Positions 57,179-64,000 of a stretch of 64,000 nt of DNA are shown piece after piece. The DNA is from Pseudomonadota bacterium (GTDB lineage Bacteria; Pseudomonadota; Alphaproteobacteria; Rhizobiales; Rhizobiaceae). How positions within the stretch are numbered: position 1 is the first letter of the stretch; each line of letters begins with the position of its first letter. Location: contig JAEWLS010000036.1 of the NCBI GenBank assembly GCA_023457435.1, positions 1 through 64,000 of the forward strand, written 5' to 3'. The notes beneath the pieces were generated by a model that saw nothing but the letters and a program-made list of their open reading frames with translations, was not told where the DNA came from and did no database searches. A program made the position numbers and the translations under genes.

Positions 57179-57495
57179 TGTGGCTGCTCCTCTGATGCCT
57201 GCTGGCGGCCGTCGTTCTTCACGAGCCGAACCAGCGCTTCGCGATTGTATACAGCATCGATGCTCGCGAGCGCCTTGTCGGCCTCCGCTTCCAGGTCGTC
57301 AGACACCGGGACTGGGTCACCCTTGCGCCACTCGGCGAGATAGGCGTCGCTGTCGCGCGCGCCTACACGCATCGCGCACATGTCTATCGCCTCGGTAAAC
57401 CGCAGCGGCAGCTCGCGTTTCGCGTTCTGCCGGCCGCGCCGGACTATGACCTGTGCGGGGATGTCTCGCCAGTAGACGATGATGAGATCAGCCAT
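57175..57495 (-). CDS. Small Virulence_fact-family protein
   Basis: This 106-residue cytosolic protein starts MADLIIVYWRDIPAQVIVRR and continues ALPLRF-like and AYLAEWRKGDPV blocks, matching a short family annotated as virulence factor, function unknown. GGAGG lies four bases before the ATG. It overlaps the MetF-like gene by four bases, so the two are made together, and it is the first gene of the operon running to the reactivator. A TGTATACA site lies inside the coding region at 57246-57253. No catalytic motif is seen. Confidence 0.75.
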   Translation of the reverse strand: MADLIIVYWRDIPAQVIVRRGRQNAKRELPLRFTEAIDMCAMRVGARDSDAYLAEWRKGDPVPVSDDLEAEADKALASIDAVYNREALVRLVKNDGRQQASEEQPQ

Positions 57496-57504
57496 CGGTC
57501 CTCC

Positions 57505-57531
57505 GCTGTATACAGCTTGATTGTATACAGC
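57505..57531 (-). promoter_or_regulatory. Tandem TGTATACA operator before the methyltransferase operon
   Basis: GCTGTATACAGC is a perfect 12-bp palindrome at 57505-57516, and a second TGTATACA lies at 57522-57529, centre-to-centre 15 bases. They stand 10-36 bases before the ATG of the small first gene, overlapping any likely -10 element. Such paired GTATAC palindromes are typical operators of GntR/FCD-type or similar repressors. No such regulator gene is in the window. Sites are seen directly; the regulator is inference. Confidence 0.6.
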
Positions 57532-57612
57532 GTGGCCATTGTGCCGCATAGCCCCGCGCGACGCTCACTGCGGCGCGACGCGCGTGCTTTCAAATGCGAC
57601 GCCGATTGCCGC

Positions 57613-58284
57613 TCAGTTCGGAAACCACTCCCAGAAGTGGTGCCAAGCGTAGTTGATCGCCATTGTCGCCGACGCGGCAAGCAGAGTGATGATGGCGATC
57701 GCGATAACGCCCAGGAACGTGCCTACAGCCAGCATGATCCCGTCGCGCTCGCTGAGGGCCAGGCTCAGGAACGCTATGGACAGGGCCGGCGGCCAGTTGC
57801 CGAGCGGTATAGGCAGCGTGATGACGATCGCCAGCACGAGAACGACCGCGCCGATGATGATCTCGCCCTGGCGGTGCCAGAAAGGCCAGTAGCGCGGCCG
57901 TATGAGCCGTTCGATTTTCAGCAGTCGCGGCGCGATCCAGCTCACCGTCGCCAAGAACCGTTCCGCCGGAATCGTCTTCTCGCGAACGCGCTTGGGCAGC
58001 CACACCCGCGGGCTTCCCCAGACCATTTGCAAGGCGATCAGGACCAGCGGCGCGCCAGTGAAGAAGGTGGCGCCCGGTGGGAGCGGCAGCAGGTTCAGCG
58101 CCGCAAACAACAGCAGTGCGGCGGCGAAGCTGCGGTCGCCCAGTTGATCGATGATGGCGCCGACAGAAATGTTCTCGCGCGCGTCTCTGGCTATCGCCAT
58201 GAACAGCTCAGAAAGGCGGCGCGGAGCCGGTCTTGCAGCGCGGGCGGGCTTGTCGTCGGCCGGCTGCTCCATGTCGATCGCCAT
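57613..58284 (-). CDS. exoD: ExoD-type exopolysaccharide synthesis protein
   Basis: ExoD is an inner membrane protein first found as needed for succinoglycan and alkali tolerance in rhizobia. The 223-residue protein has GDRSFAAALLLFAALNLLPLPPG, FWHRQGEIIIGAVVLVLAI and two further helices near the C-terminus, four or five membrane segments in all. GGGAGA lies five bases before the ATG. It sits between the DUF1638 gene and the small-protein operon on the same strand, with its own 190-base upstream gap, so it is likely an independent unit inside the locus. Confidence 0.88.
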   Translation of the reverse strand: MAIDMEQPADDKPARAARPAPRRLSELFMAIARDARENISVGAIIDQLGDRSFAAALLLFAALNLLPLPPGATFFTGAPLVLIALQMVWGSPRVWLPKRVREKTIPAERFLATVSWIAPRLLKIERLIRPRYWPFWHRQGEIIIGAVVLVLAIVITLPIPLGNWPPALSIAFLSLALSERDGIMLAVGTFLGVIAIAIITLLAASATMAINYAWHHFWEWFPN

Positions 58285-58476
58285 TGGTTCTCCCGTGCAC
58301 GCGGGGGCGGCACGCGCGGTTCTACAATGCAACACAGCCGTTAAGGCCGCGTGATCGCAGGTCTATCGTCTCGATGCGGGTATGTCGAACACCTAGTATC
58401 AGATGGGGCGGACGAGTGAGCCGCGCCAGTGGCGTCTTACGCCAAGGTAGAGATCGTCCTTTGCGCCGCAATCGGA

Positions 58477-59094
58477 TCAGGCCGTCAACAGTGCCTGCCC
58501 GAGGTCGCCGTAGCCGGTGAACCGGTATTCGTAGTCGAGTTTCAGATAGTCAGCGGCCCATTTGGCCTTCCGCTGCAGTTCGGCATCCTCGGTCTGCGCC
58601 AGATAGACGACCTTCGTGTAATTGCCGAACACCATGTCGCGCAGCTCCGGGTGCCTGTCGAGCTTCAGCGGCTCTATCACGAAGGCTTCGAACTGGCGGG
58701 TGATGAGGTCCGTGAGATAGAAGGCGGTGAACTCGTGCTCGGTAAGAGCCGCAAACTTCTCGTTGCCGCTGAAGAACGCGTAGCAGTGGGGTCCGGAAAT
58801 GCGCTCGATGTGCTCTTCGGCGCAGATGCGGTCGAGTTCGCCGCGGGTTCCGCATTCGGCATAGCCGATGAAGATCTTGCCGTATCCCTTTGAGCGCGCT
58901 TCGCTGATCTGCTCGCGCATCGCCGGCGCGATGCGGTCCGGGTAGACGTGCCAGATTGCAGGAAGGCAGGTGAGATCCAGGTGGTCGAGTCCATTCGCCT
59001 CTTTCACCGCCAGGACTTCACGCGCGATCGCGCCGCAGGCAATCACCAACACGCGGTCGGCAAAGTTGTTGGCTTGGTCGGGGAGCGGTGTCAT
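58477..59094 (-). CDS. DUF1638 protein of the corrinoid methyltransferase locus
   Basis: This 205-residue protein has the family blocks VIACGAIAREVL, DLTCLPAIWHVYPDRI, IFIGYAECGTRGELDRIC and AFYLTDL, with conserved Cys in ACGAI, TCLPA, ECGT and ICAE that could bind metal or a thiol. DUF1638 genes are regularly found beside MttB-type methyltransferases. Function is unknown, possibly substrate or corrinoid handling. The ribosome-binding site is weak. It is 44 bases downstream of the corrinoid protein gene and so co-transcribed with it. Confidence 0.82.
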   Translation of the reverse strand: MTPLPDQANNFADRVLVIACGAIAREVLAVKEANGLDHLDLTCLPAIWHVYPDRIAPAMREQISEARSKGYGKIFIGYAECGTRGELDRICAEEHIERISGPHCYAFFSGNEKFAALTEHEFTAFYLTDLITRQFEAFVIEPLKLDRHPELRDMVFGNYTKVVYLAQTEDAELQRKAKWAADYLKLDYEYRFTGYGDLGQALLTA

Positions 59095-59138
59095 CTTGAA
59101 CTGGCCGCACGGCGAAGTGGCCGCGCGAAGCCTCCGCC

Positions 59139-59831
59139 TCAGGCGAGCTGGTTGTGCTTTCGCTTCATGAACGACTTGGCGGTCTCCACCGCCACCGCTG
59201 CGTCGCGGCAATAGGCGTCTGCGCCGACCGCCTTCCCGAATTCCTCGTTCAGGGGAGCGCCGCCGACGAGCACCACGACATCTTCGCGAATGCCTTTTTC
59301 CTTCAGCGTGTCGATGACCACCTTCATGTATGGCATCGTCGTCGTCAGCAGCGCCGACATGCCTAGCAGGTCCGGCTTATGCTTCTCGATCGCGTCGAGA
59401 TATTTCTCGACAGGATTGTTGATGCCGAGGTCGACGACGTCGAAGCCAGCGCCTTCCATCATCATGCCGACGAGGTTCTTGCCGATGTCGTGGATATCGC
59501 CCTTCACCGTTCCGATGACCAAAGTACCCTGCTTCGGCGCGCCGGTTGCGGCGAGTAGCGGCCGAAGGATCGCCATCCCCGCCTTCATGGCGTTGGCGGA
59601 GAGCAGCACCTCCGGCACGAAGAGGATGCCATCGCGGAAATCCTCGCCGACGATGCGCATGCCCTCGACCAGCGCTTCGGTCAGGACCTTGTATGGCGCC
59701 CAACCGCGCTCGAGGAGGATGTTGGTGCCGTCCTCGATCTCTTCCTTCAAGCCGTCGTAGAGATCGTCGTGCATCTGCTGCACAAGTTCGTCGTCCGGCA
59801 GTTCGGAGAGGATGATCTCGTCGTCGGCCAT
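59139..59831 (-). CDS. Corrinoid (B12-binding) methyltransferase protein
   Basis: This 230-residue carrier holds the corrinoid that accepts the methyl group from the MttB-type enzyme. It has a helical N-terminal cap (about 10-95) and a Rossmann B12-binding domain with GDIHDIGKNLVG (the cobalt-ligating His is about 114), MSALLTTT and a GGAPL tail motif. This is the MtbC/MttC/MtgC type. It is divergent from mttB, sharing a 252-base regulatory region, and precedes the DUF1638 gene. Confidence 0.92.
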   Translation of the reverse strand: MADDEIILSELPDDELVQQMHDDLYDGLKEEIEDGTNILLERGWAPYKVLTEALVEGMRIVGEDFRDGILFVPEVLLSANAMKAGMAILRPLLAATGAPKQGTLVIGTVKGDIHDIGKNLVGMMMEGAGFDVVDLGINNPVEKYLDAIEKHKPDLLGMSALLTTTMPYMKVVIDTLKEKGIREDVVVLVGGAPLNEEFGKAVGADAYCRDAAVAVETAKSFMKRKHNQLA

Positions 59832-60083
59832 GCTTGCGGCTCCATCGGCGCTTCGCACCGGTTTTCGACCGGTGAAGGCTATGCAAAGACATAGACTTGC
59901 GGCCGGGCATCGGCATAGCCGATTTGCGACGCGCTGCAAAAGGAAAGCGGCAGGCTGGAGTGCCAGTACTGCCTGTCGGATTCGCGACAGGCACTGGCGC
60001 GCGCTGGCCGTTTCCGCGACGATGCCGAACTAGAAATCGTTCAGTGGCGCGACAGGTGCCGTCAACTTTCAGGGTCCGGTATC
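59832..60083. promoter_or_regulatory. Divergent control region between corrinoid protein and mttB-family genes
   Basis: Two strong hairpins are visible. Near the corrinoid gene, CACCGGT/ACCGGTG (59856-59862, 59868-59874) with a 5-base loop lies 25 bases before its ATG. Nearer mttB, a compound stem GCCAGT, bulge, GCCTGTCG with CGACAGGC, ACTGGC spans 59962-59998. The B12-box of cobalamin riboswitches was not found. The region presumably holds both promoters; roles of the hairpins (operator, RNA structure) are inference. Confidence 0.5.
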
Positions 60084-61667
60084 ATGGATGACACGTCTAT
60101 CTCCCAGGGCGAGCAGGGCGAGACTTCCGGTGGACGACGCGGCCGCGGTGAACGCGGCGGAGCGGCGGCGCGGCGCGCGGCACGCAGCGGCGGTGGACCC
60201 GGCACGCAGCTCACCTACATCCGCCGAAAGGTGAAAGCCTACGAGGTGCTGGACGAGGAGGGGCTGGCTCTCATCGAAAGGAACGCCGACACGGTGCTGG
60301 AGGAGGTCGGCATCATCTTCCGCGACGACGCGGAAGCACTGCAACTGTGGAAGGATGCGGGCGCCGATGTGAAGGGCGAGCGCGTGCATTTCCCACGCGG
60401 CCTGCCGCGGTCGCTTCTAAGGACCGCGCCGAAGATGTTTACCCAACATGCGCGCAACCCCGAGCGCTCGGTCCAGATTGGCGGCGATGCGACCGTATTC
60501 GCGCCGGTCTACGGGCCGCCTTTCGTACGCGATTTGGAGGGAAACCGCCGCTACGCGACGATCGAGGATTTCCGAAACTTCGTGAAACTCGCCTACATGG
60601 CGCCGTCCATCCACCATTCGGGGGGGACCGTGTGCGAGCCGGTCGACGTGCCGGTCAACAAGCGGCACCTCGACATGGTGCTGTCGCACATGAAGTATTC
60701 CGACAAGCCGTTCATGGGGTCGGTAACCGCGCCCGAGCGAGCACAGGATACGGTCGACATGGCCAAGATCCTGTTCGGTGAGGACTTCGTCGCAAACAAC
60801 ACGGTCATCACCAGCCTGATCAATGCCAACTCGCCGATGGTGTTCGACGAGACGATGCTCGGGGCCGCGAAGGTTTATGCGCGCAACATGCAGGCGACGA
60901 TCGTAACCCCGTTCATCCTGGCGGGTGCGATGAGCCCGGTGACGGTCGCCGGAACCTTGACACAAGTGCTGGCGGAGGTGCTGGCAGGCGCGGCGTTCAC
61001 GCAGCTGGTTCGGCCCGGTGCTCCGGTGCTGTTCGGCACTTTTGCGTCGTCGATCTCGATGCAGTCGGGTGCGCCGACGTTCGGCACGCCTGAGCCTACG
61101 CTTGTTTCCTACGGCGCCGCGCAACTGGCACGCCGGCTTGGCCTTCCGTTCCGCACGGGCGGCTCGTTGTGCGCGTCCAAGATACCGGATGCCCAAGCGG
61201 CTTATGAGAGCGCCAACACGCTGAACTCCACGCTCCTGGCAGGCACCAACTTCGTGCTGCACGCAGCCGGTTGGCTCGAGGGCGGTCTCGCCTCCTGCTA
61301 CGAGAAGTTCATGATGGACATCGACCAGCTTGGCATGCAGCAGAAGTTTGCCGAGGGTGTCGATCTGTCCGAAAACGGGCAAGCGATGGACGCGATCCGG
61401 GAGGTCGGCCCGGGCAGCCATTTCCTAGGCTGTTCGCACACGCAGGCCAACTTCCAGACGGCCTTCTACCGGTCGTCGATTGCCGACAACAACTCCTTCG
61501 AGCAATGGCAGGCCGAGGGCGAGAAGCCCGCTCATCAGCGCGCGAACGAACTCGCCCGCCGCTGGCTCGAGAGTTACGAAGCGCCGTATCTGGATCCCGG
61601 CATCGAAGAAGGGTTGAACGATTTCGTGGCGAAAAAGAAGGAATCGATGCCCGACGCCTTCACCTGA
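60084..61667 (+). CDS. Pyrrolysine-free MttB-family quaternary amine methyltransferase
   Basis: This 527-residue enzyme belongs to the trimethylamine methyltransferase (MttB) superfamily, catalysing methyl transfer from a quaternary amine to the corrinoid protein. Typical blocks are AYEVLDEEGLALIERNADTV, MAPSIHHSGGTVCEPVDVPV, LVRPGAPVLFGTFASS and HFLGCSHTQANF. The frame has no in-frame amber codon, so it is the non-Pyl type that includes glycine betaine, proline betaine and carnitine demethylases. An N-terminal Arg/Gly-rich tail (about residues 15-40) precedes the barrel. With the neighbouring sarcosine genes, glycine betaine is the most likely substrate, by inference. Confidence 0.88.
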   Translation: MDDTSISQGEQGETSGGRRGRGERGGAAARRAARSGGGPGTQLTYIRRKVKAYEVLDEEGLALIERNADTVLEEVGIIFRDDAEALQLWKDAGADVKGERVHFPRGLPRSLLRTAPKMFTQHARNPERSVQIGGDATVFAPVYGPPFVRDLEGNRRYATIEDFRNFVKLAYMAPSIHHSGGTVCEPVDVPVNKRHLDMVLSHMKYSDKPFMGSVTAPERAQDTVDMAKILFGEDFVANNTVITSLINANSPMVFDETMLGAAKVYARNMQATIVTPFILAGAMSPVTVAGTLTQVLAEVLAGAAFTQLVRPGAPVLFGTFASSISMQSGAPTFGTPEPTLVSYGAAQLARRLGLPFRTGGSLCASKIPDAQAAYESANTLNSTLLAGTNFVLHAAGWLEGGLASCYEKFMMDIDQLGMQQKFAEGVDLSENGQAMDAIREVGPGSHFLGCSHTQANFQTAFYRSSIADNNSFEQWQAEGEKPAHQRANELARRWLESYEAPYLDPGIEEGLNDFVAKKKESMPDAFT

Positions 61668-61755
61668 AGGGAGCCCGATTCCGGCCGGGCTAAAGTGGCC
61701 GAGCTGATCCACAAGGAAGTCTGGCGCAGCGCGTTCAAGGACCGCTGAACTGCCG

Positions 61756-61781
61756 GCCCCGCAGCACGTTGGTGCCGGGGC
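61756..61781. terminator. GC-rich hairpin downstream of the mttB-family gene
   Basis: GCCCCG (61756-61761), a two-base bulge, GCAC-loop-GTGC and CGGGGC (61776-61781) form a 10-bp stem between mttB and the convergent SDR gene. There is no T-run. It is a possible bidirectional transcript end. Another weaker hairpin, AGCCCG/CGGGCT, lies at 61672-61691. Neither is certain. Confidence 0.35.
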
Positions 61782-61860
61782 TCACGCATTTGCATGGCGA
61801 ACCTTGATGCTCGACATGGTGCGGGACGTGACTCCTGCCGCGTGACCGATGGGTGCTTCC

Positions 61861-62841
61861 CTAATATCCTCCGACAATCGGCAGGATCTCACCGGTGATG
61901 TAGCTCGACATCTGCGGGGACGCGAGAAAGACGTAGGCCGGTGCAATCTCCTCCGGCTGCGCTGGACGGCCCATCGGTGTCTGGGATCCAAACTTCGAGA
62001 CGTCCTCCGCTTCCTTCTCCGACGGGTTGAGCGGTGTCCAGACGGGACCCGGGGCAACGCAGTTCACGCGTATGCCCTTTGGAACGAGATTGCCCGAGAG
62101 CGCGCGTGTGAAAGCGTGGATGCCGCCCTTCGTCATCGAGTAGTCCACCAGTTCCTTCGACCCCTCGAGGCCGGTGACCGAGCCGGTATTGATGATGGTC
62201 GAACCGGGTCTCATGTGGGGGACGGCGGCCTTTGCCATGTTGAAATAGCCGTACAGATTGGTCTTCAACGTTTCGTCGAAGTGGTCAAAAGTCAGGTCCT
62301 CGAACTCGATCTCGTGAATCTGGAACGCGGCATTGTTGACGAGGATATCCAACCTGCCGAAGGCTTTGAGCGTTTTCGCTACGGCTTTCTCGCAGTAGTC
62401 GCGATCCTTCACGTCCCCTGGAAGAAGGACGCATTTCCTCCCTTCGGCCTCGACCGCCTTTTTTGTCGCCTCGGCGTCCGCCTGCTCGATATCCAGGTAG
62501 GAGATGGCGATATCGGCACCCTCGCGCGCGAACAGCACCGCGACGGCGCGACCGATCCCCGAATCCCCGCCGGTTATCAAAGCGGCGCGGTCCTTCAGCT
62601 TCTCCGAACCCTTGTAGAAGGGAGCGTCGTACAGCGGAGCCGGTTTGATCTCGCGCTCGATGCCGGGCTTGGGATGGTGCTGTTTTGGGAATGGCGGGGT
62701 CGGATACTCGCGCGCGCCCGCCTGCATGGCCTTCGGCTTCGACTGATTTGACGACCGCGCCTTGTCGCGGGCGTCGACGCCCTTCTGGATGCTGCGCTGC
62801 TTGGCGACTGTGGCTTTCGTCGATTTCGATGCTGACGGCAT
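61861..62841 (-). CDS. SDR-family oxidoreductase (YhdN/YhxC type)
   Basis: This 326-residue protein is a short-chain dehydrogenase with GGDSGIGRAVAVLFAREGA (NAD(P) binding), ILVNNAAFQI, the catalytic Tyr and Lys in YSMTKGG, and RVNCVAPGPVWTPL. The N-terminal 80 residues are a Lys/Pro-rich extension (TPPFPKQHHPKPG) found in the general-stress YhxC group. GGAGG lies eight bases before the ATG. It is convergent to mttB and has no visible link to it; substrate unknown. Confidence 0.86.
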   Translation of the reverse strand: MPSASKSTKATVAKQRSIQKGVDARDKARSSNQSKPKAMQAGAREYPTPPFPKQHHPKPGIEREIKPAPLYDAPFYKGSEKLKDRAALITGGDSGIGRAVAVLFAREGADIAISYLDIEQADAEATKKAVEAEGRKCVLLPGDVKDRDYCEKAVAKTLKAFGRLDILVNNAAFQIHEIEFEDLTFDHFDETLKTNLYGYFNMAKAAVPHMRPGSTIINTGSVTGLEGSKELVDYSMTKGGIHAFTRALSGNLVPKGIRVNCVAPGPVWTPLNPSEKEAEDVSKFGSQTPMGRPAQPEEIAPAYVFLASPQMSSYITGEILPIVGGY

Positions 62842-62967
62842 TGCTTTGGCCTCCGGTGGTCTTCCGCCCGAACGCGCAAGCGGGACAAAGGTTTGCCGCA
62901 TGTCGGATTTTGTGTTGCGCCCGCAGCCGGCCCGCAGGATTGTGCCGCCGACAAGCAGGAGAATGCG

Positions 62968-63699
62968 ATGGCGGTCGAGACGATCGAGGTGAAGACGAGG
63001 GACGGCAGTGCGCCCGCCCATCTGGTGCGCGGCGGGGCCGGCGGCGTGATCCTCTACATGGACGCGTTCGGCGTGCGGCCGGCTCTCGACGAGATGGCCG
63101 AACGTCTCGCCGGGCACGGCTACACGTTGCTGGTGCCGGACCTCTTCTATCGCAGCGGGGCGTACTCGCCTTTCGATGCAAAGACCGCGTTCTCGAACGA
63201 CGCTACTAAAGCAAAGCTCATGGGCATGATGGGGGCGACTTCGCAGGCGATGACCATCGCGGATACCGCCGCGTTCATCGAGGCGCTCTCGTCAGCCGGT
63301 GTCACCGGTCCGATCGGAACGGTCGGGTATTGCATGGGCGGAGGCCGTGCGCTGCACGCCGCGGCGACGTACCAGGATCGCGTGATTGCCGCGGCGAGCT
63401 TTCACGGCGGCAACCTCGCGTCCGAGGCGGATGACAGCCCGCACCGCGCCGCCCCGAACATCAAGGCCCGCGTTTACGTCGGCGTGGCGGGGGTCGATCG
63501 AAGCTTTCCGCCCGAGCAGTCGGCACGTCTGGCGCTTGCGCTGCGCGACGCAGAGGTCGACCATACGATCGAGAACTATGTCGGCATGGCGCACGGCTGG
63601 TGCATACCAGACCATGGTGTGTTCGATCGAAACGGCGCCGAGCGCCACTGGAAGCGGCTGACGACACATTTCTCCGAGACACTCGGTGGAAACGCCTGA
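62968..63699 (+). CDS. Dienelactone hydrolase family protein
   Basis: This 243-residue alpha/beta hydrolase starts MAVETIEVKTRDGSAPAHLV and has the Cys nucleophile in GYCMGGGRAL, typical of dienelactone hydrolases (Cys-His-Asp), a later Asp in VAGVDRSFPPEQ and His in GMAHGWC. AGGAGA is six bases before the ATG. It overlaps the next gene by 14 bases. The true substrate is unknown; most genomic DLH copies are not in aromatic degradation. Confidence 0.86.
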   Translation: MAVETIEVKTRDGSAPAHLVRGGAGGVILYMDAFGVRPALDEMAERLAGHGYTLLVPDLFYRSGAYSPFDAKTAFSNDATKAKLMGMMGATSQAMTIADTAAFIEALSSAGVTGPIGTVGYCMGGGRALHAAATYQDRVIAAASFHGGNLASEADDSPHRAAPNIKARVYVGVAGVDRSFPPEQSARLALALRDAEVDHTIENYVGMAHGWCIPDHGVFDRNGAERHWKRLTTHFSETLGGNA

Positions 63700-64000
63700 G
63701 GCGGCAGAGCTGGCAGCGCGACAGAAGGAGATTGACGCGGCACTCGCGCCACATGGTCTCGTATCGCGCGGCTGGCTCTCGCTCGAGTCCGGAGAGGCAG
63801 ACGGTTTTCGCTCCGCCTTGCTCGTGGGGCAGGGCGGAGCGTCGATCTGGCCGCATCTCTCCGCATGGATGAACGCGCGACCCGAGGAAGTGGAGCATCC
63901 TGTCGACGAGTGGACGAGGGAAACCGTCGACGCCATCGCAGCGCGATTCGCTGCGTCGGCGGCTTATCCATTTCAGCAGCCATATCTGCCATTCCAACGC
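63686..64000 (+). CDS. Partial gene at the right edge, unidentified conserved protein
   Basis: A frame open to the window end starts at GTG 63686, inside the end of the hydrolase gene, and gives 105 residues with no stop. It includes LAPHGLVSRGWLSLESGEAD, SIWPHLSAWMNARPEEVEHPVDEWTR and ends AYPFQQPYLPFQR. The look is that of an alphaproteobacterial family often labelled ferredoxin-like, without a cluster motif in the part present. Distant likeness to vitamin B12 trafficking proteins crossed my mind but I cannot support it. Overlap with the upstream gene suggests coupling. Confidence 0.55.
   Translation, partial: METPEAAELAARQKEIDAALAPHGLVSRGWLSLESGEADGFRSALLVGQGGASIWPHLSAWMNARPEEVEHPVDEWTRETVDAIAARFAASAAYPFQQPYLPFQR

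Noticed and set aside
59832..60083. Cobalamin riboswitch before the corrinoid or mttB gene
   Set aside because: Hairpins exist, but the B12-box and the other conserved core motifs are not present.
60084..61667. Pyrrolysine-type trimethylamine methyltransferase
   Set aside because: The frame has no in-frame amber codon and no pyl genes are nearby; the protein is the non-Pyl type.
61668..61860. Small gene between mttB and the SDR gene
   Set aside because: Short frames here have no ribosome-binding site, and the hairpins suggest a transcript end region instead.

Overview
The window is about 64 kb of GC-rich, gene-dense chromosomal DNA from an alphaproteobacterium. It most likely comes from the Hyphomicrobiales, near the Mesorhizobium/Phyllobacteriaceae group. 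This rests on protein character and gene neighbourhoods (glpX-recJ, hisI-folE-IscU-like-yidD-thrS, DUF2336-parE, tandem glycine riboswitch-gcvTHP, soxBDAG), on DUF1127 small proteins, an HWE-family histidine kinase and an ExoD protein. I saw no rRNA, tRNA, CRISPR, transposase, phage or plasmid genes.

Layout. 0.7-9.9 kb: housekeeping genes (glpX, recJ, a patatin-like lipase, hisI, folE, an IscU-like scaffold, a luciferase-like monooxygenase, yidD, thrS). 9.9-16.9 kb: a secreted proline/glycine-rich protein, two flavin enzymes, a coupled MaoC/CitE-like pair, DUF2336 and parE. 17.0-21.6 kb: gcvTHP behind a tandem glycine riboswitch. 21.6-26.4 kb: an XRE regulator, a molybdopterin oxidoreductase with its cytochrome b, a YaiI protein, a short (core) MetE-type methionine synthase and glutathione-dependent formaldehyde dehydrogenase. 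26.5-34.8 kb: dnaE, an HWE kinase, selO, a small secreted protein, an XRE-cupin regulator and a nitroreductase. 34.8-47.6 kb: the four-subunit sarcosine oxidase (soxBDAG), an MscS-type channel, a dimethylglycine/sarcosine dehydrogenase-like flavoprotein, a VWA protein and a GlxA/GbdR-like regulator. 47.7-53.1 kb: three very small proteins (two of them DUF1127), a divergent LysR regulator with an operator, LigD and an esterase. 53.2-61.7 kb: a corrinoid methyltransferase locus. 61.8-64 kb: an SDR, a dienelactone-hydrolase-like protein and a gene cut by the window edge.

The dominant theme is N-methyl and one-carbon metabolism. The 53-61.7 kb locus encodes a pyrrolysine-free MttB-family methyltransferase, a corrinoid protein, a DUF1638 protein, a pterin-binding methyltransferase, a MetF-like reductase, a small Virulence_fact-type protein and an ASKHA/[2Fe-2S] corrinoid reactivator. 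This is the full kit for moving a methyl group from a quaternary amine through a corrinoid to tetrahydrofolate. The flavoprotein at 43 kb, soxBDAG and gcvTHP could then carry a product such as dimethylglycine through sarcosine and glycine to further C1-folate. The formaldehyde dehydrogenase could dispose of stray formaldehyde. That the substrate is glycine betaine, or a related betaine, is inference.

Notable small-scale features are a TGTATACA tandem operator before the methyltransferase operon, Arg/Gly-rich tails on three of its proteins, three convergent gene pairs whose stop codons share one CTAG, and a 46-residue gene at 47.7 kb. Start codons were chosen from ribosome-binding sites, overlaps and family N-termini; several are TTG or GTG.
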